From assembly GCA_036245805.1 (NCBI GenBank), contig BTRK01000001.1, positions 26,109,087-26,173,086 of the forward strand: a stretch of 64,000 nucleotides of DNA. Reading direction: 5' to 3'. This stretch comes from Pristionchus mayeri (taxonomy: Eukaryota > Nematoda > Chromadorea > Rhabditida > Neodiplogasteridae). Below are positions 44,988-54,613 of this stretch, piece by piece. Positions within the stretch are counted from its first letter, which is position 1; each line of letters begins with the position of its first letter. The notes under the pieces were generated by a model, which was not told the origin of the DNA, searched no databases, and saw only the letters and a program-made list of their open reading frames with translations. The position numbers and the translations under genes were made by a program.

Positions 44988-45065
44988 TAAAGCATTGAAT
45001 AAAAAATAAAAACAAAAAATTATGCGAACTTTCCGGACACCCCAATATATAATTATTGGTTGCAG

Positions 45066-45722
45066 TCGGACGACAACTGCAATGCGTGCGACACGGTGCA
45101 GCCTCAAGTGATCATCCGAAAGGCCTGCTCTGAGTCTGTTTGCTCATCAATTCCCTATCATTTGAATTCCCTTCTCTGGATCAGCCTTCAGCGGCACTTG
45201 ATCGAATGAGAACTATGAAGTTCTATTACGTTCATGCCGCCTTTGATATGACAAAATCGGAATGACATTATAGTTCTCATCAGACATAGTGCCGCCTTCC
45301 TTGGCTTCTACCCATCATCTTTTCCCTATTGTCCCTGTGTTTTCATCCGAAAAAGGAGGAGGACCATACGATGAGAGTGCATCATTTCCAACTCCTCCCT
45401 TGCAGCTCGGACTGCGGTCAATGCAACTGCCGCCCGTACTGGTGTGCAGCGTGTCTGGCTCGCATTCTCATCGCCGCTTCTGGTGATGTGAGGGACAAGG
45501 TTAGACCCATGTTTTCCTACTATAATATGAACAAAGTAGTGTGATATATTGTATCTTCATGTATCTCTCTATCTTTCATCGATTCAGTTATATTTACATT
45601 TACGATAAGTGTAAATAATAACAACACACTTAAATAGTATAATAATAATGCTTCAGGGCAAGTGCCCGTTCTGTCGTGTGGACTTCTGCCTGTGGGATGT
45701 GAAGATGATCACCGGCGAGTAG
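45066..45722 (+). CDS. TMEM129-type RING E3 ubiquitin ligase, C-terminal exons
   Basis: Exons 45066-45133, 45406-45499 and 45657-45722 join in frame to read SDDNCNACDTVQPQVIIRK, then DCGQCNCRPYWCAACLARIL, then GKCPFCRVDFCLWDVKMITG and stop. This Cys pattern (C-x2-C, later C-x-C-RP-x-WC-x2-C, then CPxCRxxFCxxDV at the end) is that of TMEM129, an ER-membrane E3 ligase with an atypical cysteine-only RING used in ER-associated degradation. The N-terminal transmembrane part of TMEM129 is not visible upstream. The exons before it (42190-42416) look importin-like and are in a compatible phase, so this is either a truncated gene, a gene with exons I missed, or the 3' end of a chimera. Confidence 0.65.
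45191..45295. mobile_element. 105-bp MITE in the TMEM129-like intron
   Basis: GCGGCACT and ATGAGAACTAT at the left are mirrored by ATAGTTCTCAT and AGTGCCGC at the right. A related hairpin lies at 48034-48118 in the zinc-finger gene (CGCCTTTGATGTATCAAAGG and ATAGTTCTCATC). Confidence 0.6.
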
Positions 45723-46253
45723 ATCGATGAATGAATCACAAAAGGAGAGCAGATCCCCAATTCCGCGGTAGATCGCCTCGTGATAAATATACTTTCAACA
45801 ATAGCGTTGCTCTTAACAATATTAAGGAAAATATATTTTTTCTATCTTTGGTGAATCCATTCTATGTGATTGTAACGCTGATCCGGTCAAATAACTGTGT
45901 GAGGGATGCCGCTGGCATTTTGCCAACAAATGAGAGGGAAAATTCAAATCCAGGCTGATGAAGAAATTGCAAAATCTTTGTTCCGATGCCGGGAAACGAA
46001 CTTGAATCGATTTTAAACTTCTTTAACCACTTAATTGTAGTTGTTCTAATCTTTGATGATGGAGATTCTCTTGTGTACTGCATAGGGTGTCCGTCAAATG
46101 GAGGAAACAAAGCATTGAAACGTGTACTTCAACGAGTTTGTTGTTACTTTTACCGTTGTCAATGGATTTATCACTTCAGGGTACGTACAATATTTATGGA
46201 CACGATGATAACACATAACAGGCTTTTGAAAAGCGTATTATGACGATATGTTC
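45723..46253. other. Intergenic between convergent genes, no gene seen
   Basis: It contains the 3' flanks of the TMEM129-like (+) and zinc-finger (-) genes. Short open frames here have no splice or homology support. Confidence 0.5.
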
Positions 46254-48262
46254 TCAAAAAAGTTTGCAGACAAACATGTTGTGGTCCTTGAGCTGCGCTT
46301 GTCTTGCAAATGTTTCTCCACAGAGCTCGCATGCATACGGATCTATCTTGTGCACCTCTCGCAGATGACCCTGCAGTTTGAATAAGTTTTTTTAAAAATA
46401 TTATAAATAACGCCAATAATCGTATTTTTTGTATTCAAAAATATATAAAAGCATGAACAAATGAAAATAATGATCAATAAACTACCTTGAGATTTGAGGA
46501 GAGCACAGCTTCACAATGCGGACACTGTATCAGAGAGACATTTCCTGAAATCGGATAGATCAACGATCAATCGAAAAAATGAATTTTCCGAAATATATTA
46601 TTTGCTCAGGCAATGTACCGTTGTGGATGCCCAGATGTCTGTTGAGGTTGTCGACTCGCGTGAATTCGGCCGGACATTTATCGCACTTGTACCTATACGT
46701 TTCATTTTATTCTTTTAAAAATTGTAATTTTAAAAGTAAAATTTGTATTCACCACTTCCTCCTGTTCGGGTTGAACTTTCGTGCGGTTCTTTTTACTGAG
46801 TGATCGATTGTCTTCAGGTGCCTCTTCAGATCACGGGCTCGCACAAATCGAGCATCGCATAGGGGACACTGGTTTGGATCTGCAATGAATAGTTCTGCAT
46901 GAAGATACTGCTTTTCCATCATTTTCACCGGTTATAACACATTCTGCACTGTCTTCATCATTGTCATGAATAAGGAAGTAGAGCAAATCAACTGAAATAC
47001 TACTAACCAACAATCGGAGGCTCAGCATCAGGACTAGTGCTGGCCCTCGAAGAGGTGGGCTTGTCCTCCTCCATCAGATAGTACGGCTCATCCTCCTCCT
47101 CCTTCACTATTCCACTGCCCATTCCTTCACTGTACATGGAGTGGGAGGAACCGGCGGACACCGAGTCCATATTGGTGAGATCTCCCTCCTTGTGATCAAA
47201 GAATGAGTTGGTGGAATAGTGAGAGGTGGAGGGCATCTCTGCTCGATCGTCCCTCGGAAGGAGGTACGACGAGTCGAAGACTTCATCTTTGACGACGCCC
47301 TGAAATGGACAATTTATGGGCGGTACTGACGATTGTGTTAGTCGTTATGCTTTGTAGAAACAAAATCGAAGAAAAATGTCAGATTAAAGACTTACATCTA
47401 GTTGGTCTTCGGGAACTTCTTCAGTGAACTTCATCTCAATCGGAGCGACAGCAGTAGTCTGAAGATTCAGCTGGTGGTTTTTTAGAATAAGAACTGTACA
47501 ATATGGTTGCCAAGTTTTCTAACCGTCTCAACAGGTTTCATTTCTTCGTTTTTCTTCCCGATTACACTCTCAATGGTGATCTCCAGCGCCTCGCACAGGC
47601 GGTAGACATGCTTTCGGAGGGGAATTTCACTGCGAAAATAATTTAAATAAAAATGTTGAAATTTTCCAGTTTCTGATTCACAAAAGACTCCGATACAATC
47701 TTATATCATAGATAGCTGAGTGGGTGAGAAGAACAGAGTGGGTATTTTGATATTAAAAAATTAGTCTGAAATCTAACCCTTCCTTCTCCGTCTTCAACGC
47801 GAAGCTTCGCTCACAAGAAAGTGAGTCAACAGCGTATTTGAGGTTCTGAAAAAGAAATCCTTTGATTGATCAGAGAATGTGTTCTCACTTCTGCTCCAGT
47901 TCCCTTTCTTTCTACAATCATCAGCAGTTCGATGGCTCGTGAGATGACAACTCCCAGTCGATCAGAGGAGAAGGAGAAGTCGTACGCCTTGTGATGGAGA
48001 ATATTATTGATATTAAGAAAGATGATTATGATGGGCACTACTTCTGATGACAACTATCATGCCGCCTTTGATGTATCAAAGGCGACATGACGTCATAGTT
48101 CTCATCCGACGAAGTGGCTTATGCTGCTCAAATTGTATACTACATATTTTATAAAGGTTGTTTAGTTCTGAATAGGTTCCAAAGATGGTTATGTTGGCTG
48201 GAGAAATAAGGGGTTACCTCTTTTCTCCACTGGTCGAGTTTCTCTGCAGTAGATGAAGCCAT
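46254..48262 (-). CDS. C2H2 zinc-finger protein, four C-terminal fingers
   Basis: It starts MASSTAEKLDQWRKE (exon ending at 48262), followed by exons at about 47892-47990 (DRLGVVISRAIELLMIVERK), 47778-47845, 47525-47632, 47397-47461, 47010-47300 (acidic, Ser-rich, with a VKEEEDEPYYLMEED patch), 46753-46878, 46618-46692, 46486-46545 and 46254-46380. Fingers: CPLCDARFVRARDLKRHLKT-IDH, CDKCPAEFTRVDNLNRHLGIH, CPHCEAVLSSNLKLQGHLRE-VH (split over an intron) and a final C2HC variant CELCGETFARQAQLKDHNMF-VC. Likely a DNA-binding nuclear transcription regulator; the acidic middle could be an activation region and VKEE could be a SUMO site. No orthologue name is assigned. The intron near 48050 holds a small hairpin repeat. 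Confidence 0.8.
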
Positions 48263-48870
48263 TTCTAAAAAAATGAAATCTTAATTGGTTCTTTCTCACC
48301 AGTCAAGGTTAAATAGGATAAAAGCAGACGAAAGAATGATTTCGAAATTAGCGATGGCACGGCTAGAAATACTATCTCCATTCTGCGTACTCTCTCGTCA
48401 GTCAGACAGTTAGGAGACAACAGAGGATGAAGAGTGCCATTTCTCATCACTATTTTCAACATGCGGATCGGAGGAATATATTTTTCTTTGGTAATTAATT
48501 GAAAAAAATATTTAAAATACTTATTTAATTCTATTGTTAGAGAACAAATAATAATGAGGATGTTCGAAAGACGCGCATTCACTACTGCGTTTAGCGCGTT
48601 GTTTGCCTTGCGCGCAAGAAAGGACGCCATGGGGCAAGAAAGGACGCTTTGGCCGCGACACGCCTCTACTTCCGCGCGTCCTTTTCGATGTTATACGCAC
48701 CAAATAGTGGCTCAGATGTTTGAAATGGCAAATAGATATGAAATATTTGTGAAAATGAGAGAAGTTTATGAGTATTTGAGTGTAAAGGAGAAGAGTGGAG
48801 GAGAGAAAGCAAGGCGCGTGTCGCGAGGGGAGAATAGACAGACGAGTGTGGGAGAGGGGGGGACGCGAAG

Positions 48871-48873
<3 letters not shown>

Positions 48874-48914
<41 letters not shown>
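48874..48914. repeat. (GA)n microsatellite
   Basis: About twenty GA dinucleotides within a purine-rich stretch upstream of the zinc-finger gene. The open frames in this stretch (R/E repeats) are by-products. Confidence 0.9.
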
Positions 48915-48916
<2 letters not shown>

Positions 48917-49367
48917 CGTGGCGCGAGAGGAGTGGAAGAGAGAAAGCGCGCGAGGCGCTGTCAATAATAGAGCGAGAGACTACAAACTACAAAGAAGGAA
49001 CATTATACATTGAACATTTTACGCAGGTTGGTTGAGGGAATTTCGAAAATCAAGATCACTTACTAATAACACGAATGTTAGCGCACATAAATGGAGAGAT
49101 TTTCCGTCGTTCTTTAAATTTCATACCCATTGGATTTGGCATGTCAACTCTAGTCTACTGCAGATTGCTAGCAACTACAAAATGTTTCCCATTGAAAAGT
49201 GTGGCCCAACTACCAGAGGATCTGAAATTTCGAACCTCGAAACCGCATAGATTGATACGAAGCATTTTCAAATTTAAAAAAAACCACTAGGCAGGAAACC
49301 GCATGCGCTCATCTAATAAGCTGAGCTATCACAAAACCGAGTAAGCCGAGGTATTTCTGGTTGAGAA

Positions 49368-49695
49368 ATTTTTGATTTAACCTCTCTTAATAAAGTAAAA
49401 AGGTAAAGTCGCACCGTATATCTAGGAATTTTTATCCTGCGGTGAGCCGCTGCTAGGCCAGCAACTATGTTCTAGGCGTTTCAGTCCGTAGCGCCACCTA
49501 TTCTTCGGACCTATTTACCGGCGTGATCTTGTCACGACTTCCAATTCCCCGTCCCCCATGGGTGGGCGCCTTGGTTGGGCGGAGTCGGTGTCACGGCCGG
49601 GAATCGAACCCGGGAGGAATGGAATGGTTGGGCGCGCCATAGACCACTACACCACTACGACTCCTCTCTTAATAAGAGAGGTTAAATCAAAAATT
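49368..49695 (-). mobile_element. tRNA-derived SINE-like element bounded by a short inverted repeat
   Basis: The 49581-49664 part reads on the minus strand as an 84-nt tRNA-like head: acceptor halves GGAGTCG and CGACTCC, A-box GTGGTGTAGTGGTC, B-box GGGTTCGATTCCC. The T-arm is separated from the acceptor by about 9 extra bases, so it is not a standard tRNA. A 190-bp body follows, ending near TATACGGTGCGACTTTACC. ATTTTTGATTTAACCTCTCT and its complement bound the whole. Confidence 0.6.
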
Positions 49696-50367
49696 GTATT
49701 GGATTGAGACTGCGCCTTTGAGGGAGTGAGGGAAGAAGACAGTAGACTGTGCCCTATCGCTTTCAGACATAGTTGAAGACCAAGGGGAGGGGGCTTCCGA
49801 CATTCATTACGATCCGATCAAAGGGCACCTTCCCATGTGCCCTTGCAGGGAATCCGAAGTGCCAGAGGGAGGTGTAGGGTATGCATCAAGTGATGCCGCC
49901 AATTCAATACAAGTTCAATAATTCAATTACGACCACTTAGAAAGAAAAATAATGAATTGTTCAAAAATATAACCCTCTGTATAATCAATGACTGAGATCA
50001 AGAAGTTAAAACAATAAATTTAGCTTTTTTCCTTGCAATTTGATACAATTTTGAAAGCGAGCTGACATATGATCCGCATGACCCGTCTGAGAGCCGGCGA
50101 AAGAAGGAAAATGGATGACCCGGGAGCCGTTTTAGATACCCTATCTCTTATATATCGCATGAAGATTCTCCAGCGTTAGATACTTGGATTGGAGTTTAAC
50201 CGAATGCTGAAACTCAACCTTCTCTTTCCTCTGGATACGATCTACTCTTGGAAAATACTTTGTTAATTTTTTAGGCACTTCGGGTGATGTGGCTCACTTT
50301 GAAATGTTTATCTTCCTCTCAAATATGCATTTCGTTTCATCTTTCATCTGTCACAACTAGCGTATCC

Positions 50368-50440
50368 TCCCATGTTGTTCTAGTGGTTAGGACTACTGGA
50401 CTACTGGTTTTTTATCTAAGCAGCCTGGATTCCCAGCTTC
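50368..50440 (+). pseudogene. tRNA-Glu(TTC)-like relic
   Basis: TCCCATGTTGTTCTAGTGGT and GACTACTGGTTTTTTATCTA follow the order of metazoan tRNA-Glu (TCCCATGTGGTCTAGTGG type start, CTGGTTTTC anticodon arm), with a small duplication of ACTACTGG and a decayed T-arm (CCTGGATTCCCAGC). Not functional. Confidence 0.45.
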
Positions 50441-50843
50441 CCCCCAGAGGAAGATACTATTGCTAACCATAAATTTTGTTTTTCAGAATTTGCACAACAA
50501 AGAGATGAGAGAGTACAGGAAAGAGAGAGAGCGTCGTAATTCATTTGCATCTATTGTTCCCTCTCCCTCTCCTTCTACTCCTCCGTTCATTCTCTACCCT
50601 TTTTCCTCTGACGGCAGGTCGACTCGCAATGAAGTCAGTTCACGATTGCCTGTGCTTACTCTTTCTCACCGTAGCCTTGATACCGCACACGTTCTCCAGA
50701 TATACGGCATCTTCCCTTCCTGATCAACTCCGTTTGATGGCGCCAATTGAATGACGTCCGTTCGTCGAAACGGCGCGATGACGTAAGATTCGATCATTGA
50801 TCTTTAATCATTGATCTTTGATCGTTGATCTCTCTCTCTTCAG

Positions 50844-53225
50844 CACTCCGATCTGATCATTCGCCTCAAGTTCCTCTGCGATCTGCGCACTCCGCAGAGC
50901 TGGAGGTGAGATACTGGATCTCTAGCAGATCACCGCAGCGAACTAACGGCGATTTTCTACAGTAGTTCTTTCGAATGGTGATCTCTTGCAGAGAGTCGCT
51001 GGCTGCTGATCTTCCCTCGTTGACTGCACGCGCCCAGGCGTGGGAGGGACGCAGGATGCACTTCAGGGCCAGTTGTTTGTTATTGTTGTTGTTGTTGTTG
51101 CTGTTGTTGTTTTTATTGTGGGTAAAGACGTGCAAATTCAGGCCGTCCACTGGGTGATCTCCACGTTCTGGACGCAACTACCGATCGAGGAGAACCCGAA
51201 GTACGATCACAGTATCCCGAAACAAAATAAAATTGGCTTGATTGCTATCGAATCGAGAGATACCGTACCCCTTCGTTTGATCGATAATCAATCAATAATC
51301 AGAGTTCGCTGCGCGCTGCTCAGCCTGGGGTTTCGACTCGTGACTACGACGCCCTTCCACTACAAGTATACGGTAGTCGTATCTTGAAATCAATCGAATA
51401 CGGTACCGAATACTGTAATATCGATTTCATTCAGCGCTCGCATGAAAGACGCCGACGCCACTCGATCAGTGCTGGATCTGATGGATCTCAGGGTGGGATA
51501 CTGTAGCCTCAGCTATCGTAGAATGAACTAGAATCGGATTCATCTGTCTTGTCTTCTCAGGATCTCTCGACGAAGGAGCGAGAAGGCGCCCTCACGCTGC
51601 TCCTCGCCATTCTACAGTTCAATATCAGAGATGAGGTGAATTTGAACGAAAAGATTTAAGATCACATCATTGAACTCAGCATAGAGATAGAATCGTTCGA
51701 CTGGGCACTCGAATGATCGCCGATCACAACACGAAGACGCCCCATTCCAGTGAGTGATTGAGATCACAGATTAAAGATCAAAGTTCAACCTAAAGTATCC
51801 TACTCAGTTCGCGAGATGCGCCGCGTGGTCGACTGCATGCGCATCGGCGTGGATGCGGCGGTGCGTGCACTCGCTACAATAACTAGGGGATACGGTATCC
51901 GTAACTGAACTATCGAGGGCTGACTTTCATTACACCAATTGTCCCTCTCATGTTCATAAAATACCGTATCATATGTTAATTATTCCCAACATCCAGTACT
52001 CTCTCACCGTAATCCAATCGATATCTCTTGTAGGCGGTTGGTTTCATCCTCGAGGATGATCACGCCCTTCCCTTCCTCTTCGAGGGCATTCGAGGCGCCG
52101 ACGGGAGGCTGCATCGGTAGGATAATTCACATTTATAGTTTGATCTTTGATCTTCGTAGTTTGATCCCTGATCTCTCCCTCTCTTCAGTTCTCTCTCTGC
52201 TCTGCTCTCGATCGTCCTCGTCCGCTCTCCTCACTTCGACCGTGTCACTCTCGTCATCAGACATTACACGCAGCTGAAACAGGCATACGTCAGTTCATAT
52301 TTGACCTATTTACATGTATTTGCTATCACAGCAGACTATAAAATGTCAAGCTTTCTTTATCCTGAGAGAGTGTGTGTGTGTCTGTAAAAGGAGGAGCATC
52401 ACATCACTGTTCAATGCATCTCCAATGCTCACTCCTCTTTTCAGCACCTGATGAACGCGCGTGACCTCATCAACTTCGCCTCGCATGCCGAGTTCGCAGC
52501 AATTCTGGCGACGGTGAGAGAAGAGATCAAAGACCAATCCATCATCCTCCCCTCCTTGAGACTCCCTCGCTCGTCGAGCTGATCTACACTCGTCAGAAGC
52601 ACGCGTGCGAAGTACATGCAGAGGACTTCTGGGACAATTGGGAGTACGATGATTGTGAGGACTTAAATAACTATGTATATCAATAGAAATACATTTACTT
52701 TTACTCAGTTGATCTTTGATCTTTTTTTAAACAAGTATTCCAACATTTCCAGACTGCAACATCGCGATGTACACCATGGAGAGCGTGCTGAATGATGCGA
52801 AGCAGCTCGAGAACCTCCTGGGGTACGGTAATCGAGCGATAAAAATCGATAATATCGATTTCCGTTCAGGACTCCTGAACGTGGCGAGACACTTCGCACT
52901 CAATCGATTCGATCTCAGTGTGCGTCGTGTGAACACATTCAGAGAGTCCGTTTTAGTTCCATTAGCAAACATTCAACTTTTGACCAAAATTAGTTAATTT
53001 TTACGATTTTCTGTTGAGGATCCTCACCAAGCACCCCGAGTGGAAGGGCAAATTCCGCGAGATGACCTACCAGGGAGTCGATGGGAATCTGACTGCAGAA
53101 CTAGGAAGAAGTATCGAAGAGAAGTGAGGAATTCAGCCGATTTCATGATTAATTTGTTTCCTTTCAGACCCCCTCGCAAAGCGTGCCTCTACTCCTTCCA
53201 AGATGAGGAGGGGCAGTTGTGGTAG
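50844..53225 (+). CDS. Multi-exon helical protein of unknown function (5' end uncertain)
   Basis: I do not recognise the family. Exon-like blocks in order: HSDLIIRLKFLCDLRTPQSW (50844-50905), VQIQAVHWVISTFWTQLPIE (about 51127-51190), RMKDADATRSVLDLMDLR (51438-51494), DLSTKEREGALTLLLAILQF (51561-51636), HRDRIVRLGTRMIADHN (51680-51750), REMRRVVDCMRIGVDAA (about 51811-51861), AVGFILEDDHALPFLFEGIR (52034-52117), SALLSIVLVRSPHFDRVTLV (about 52189-52284), HLMNARDLINFASHAEFAAI (52446-52514), SLVELIYTRQKHACEV and EDFWDNWEYDDCE (52562-52655), NIAMYTMESVLNDAKQLENL (about 52755-52824), LLNVARHFALNRFDLSVRR (52870-52950), LTKHPEWKGKFREMTYQGVD (53022-53124), and PPRKACLYSFQDEEGQLW ending at 53225. The pattern of amphipathic helices suggests HEAT/ARM-like structure. 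Coding parts are GC-richer than the flanks; introns are short, and one has a GC donor (52285). Confidence 0.55.
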
Positions 53226-53512
53226 AGAGAAGAGAAGACACTCGAAATACTCGAACAGAAGCAACTCGAATAGTCCACTAAAACATATCGCGCATGCGTA
53301 AAATAAAATAAACAGATTTGAATGATAGAATGTGTGCAAAATCTTCTTGTCTTGTAAAAAAATCTTGTTCCTTTCCGATCAGACAAAGTCAATCTCACAT
53401 ATTTTACATTGTAATTCGTGTGCTGCATTTATAATGATCTCCCAAGCAAGAGAGTGTGCTTGTTGAATCTTTATCGATCGGTGGAAGGATAGGTCATTGA
53501 TCTCTCCTCCTC
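53226..53512. other. Intergenic; 3' UTRs of facing genes
   Basis: The 53465-53500 part (TTGAATCTTTATCGATCGGT and following) is the shared 3' region of the small-peptide family. AATAAAATAAAC near 53304 may be the polyadenylation signal of the preceding gene. Confidence 0.5.
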
Positions 53513-53721
53513 TCAGTTCTTGGGAGGCCACTCAGCGACGACTGCGGGCACGGGAAAGCGAGTGCCGTTGTTCTGAATTATGATTATCGATCGATAAAAA
53601 CCGGAGACATCTCAGCCCCACTCCAGAAAGTGAGAATAACAATTGACCTACCACGATGGCGAATCCGATGGAAGCAGGAATGAGAGAGAAGGAGAACGAG
53701 AAGGAAGCGAGGAGAAATCAT
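53513..53721 (-). pseudogene. Small secreted peptide precursor, copy 5, frameshifted
   Basis: The same two-exon layout as the cluster at 24-28 kb, but 26 kb away. Exon 2 (53513-53572) is intact and encodes NNGTRFPVPAVVAEWPPKN. Exon 1 (53652-53721) is 70 nt instead of 72: a CG present in all other copies (GAGAGCGAGAAGG on the + strand) is missing (GAGAGAGAAGG), so the leader leaves frame after MISPRFLLVLLL. The TTTAACCACTGG box is also altered (CTTAACCAAAGG). Likely a pseudogene, unless the missing pair is a sequencing error. Confidence 0.72.
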
Positions 53722-54613
53722 CTTCGATGTTCGTGTCTCTCTCTCTCTCCTCATCCTTTGGTTAAGGCACTTTGTGCAATAGCGCTCCGCCTGATTGGCA
53801 AAAAGCTAAATGGAAAACTGGATGAATCATCCCATTAAAAGCAAATGAGAGGAAGGGGAATGATGGTTGGGCATTCAGATAGAGGAAGGAACATGAATAG
53901 GCGTTCATGGAATTCAATCTATTACGAAATTTCCATCCCTCGTTCTATAGCATGTTCCTCATTGCTAGAATTCACAATGAATAATTCGATTCTGCTGAGA
54001 ATGACACCTGTCTTACGCTGAAAATGAACACATAGTGGTGATAGTTTTGATTCGGGCATACAACAGTCGTTCTCCTGTACGATGCTTTTCCGCGCTCCAT
54101 TCGACTCGTAAACAAGATGTTCAGCGTTCAACATAATTTGTAAAGCATCAACGCGGCTGTAAAGCATCCTTAGCGAGTCAAGTATCATCACGATGCATGT
54201 ATTTTTGCTCACGATATTGTAAGCAGCCTGCTAACTCATGGTAACTAATGGCTAAGAGGCCTTTTGCCTAAGAATCGAATATATTATGTAAGACGAGGTC
54301 TGGCAAAAACATGGAGTTCTCAGTGTCCTGATTTATAGAGATTTTTGTGTTGCGATATCTTGTCCAGACAGTACCTAAGTCTCCAACATTTATTGAAGCA
54401 AGAATTGTAAGACGACGATATAGAAAATATTGAACAATTTGACTTGTGACGTTCGATTTTAAGTAATATTAGTCTTCCAGAGCAGCCACGGAAGGACCTT
54501 CAATATGTGCAGTAAAGTAGCATTGCATCGACTATTCGAGTTGAATAAAACAGTTTAAAAAAATCATAAACTCATGTAAAAAGGTATTTGGAAAATTGGC
54601 TTCTTCACTCACC
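53722..54613. other. Intergenic; possible last exon of the coiled-coil gene
   Basis: The part next to peptide copy 5 (to about 53920) is homologous to the 5' flanks of copies 1 and 2. A minus-strand stretch at about 54469-54500 (GPSVAALED then TAA, preceded by an AG) could be the terminal exon of the coiled-coil gene, but this is weak. Confidence 0.4.

Larger units (their letters stand above)
42519..45045 (+). mobile_element. Mariner transposon with TA duplication, itself interrupted
   Basis: The TIRs TTGGGGTGTCCGGAAAGTTC (left) and GAACTTTCCGGACACCCCAA (right) are perfect at the ends and flanked by TA (42517-42518, 45046-45047). The total of 2,527 bp minus the nested foldback element of 1,283 bp gives 1,244 bp, the normal mariner size. 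It encodes a full-length transposase. Confidence 0.92.
48263..50843. other. Intergenic region, repeats only
   Basis: It holds the divergent upstream region of the zinc-finger gene, the (GA)n tract, a tRNA-derived SINE (49368-49695), a tRNA-Glu relic (50368-50440) and a short frame at 50631-50753 with a signal-peptide-like start (MKSVHDCLCLLFLTVALIPH) that lacks support. 5' exons of the gene at 50844 may lie in 50480-50830. Confidence 0.45.

Noticed and set aside
48554..48967. 137-aa + frame and its 147-aa antisense frame, rich in R/E or L/S
   Set aside because: Both come from the (GA)n microsatellite and purine-rich flanks.
50631..50753. 41-aa frame starting MKSVHDCLCLLFLTVALIPH, signal-peptide-like
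   Set aside because: A single copy with no paralogue, no clear promoter and position just before another gene. It could be chance or part of a 5' UTR.
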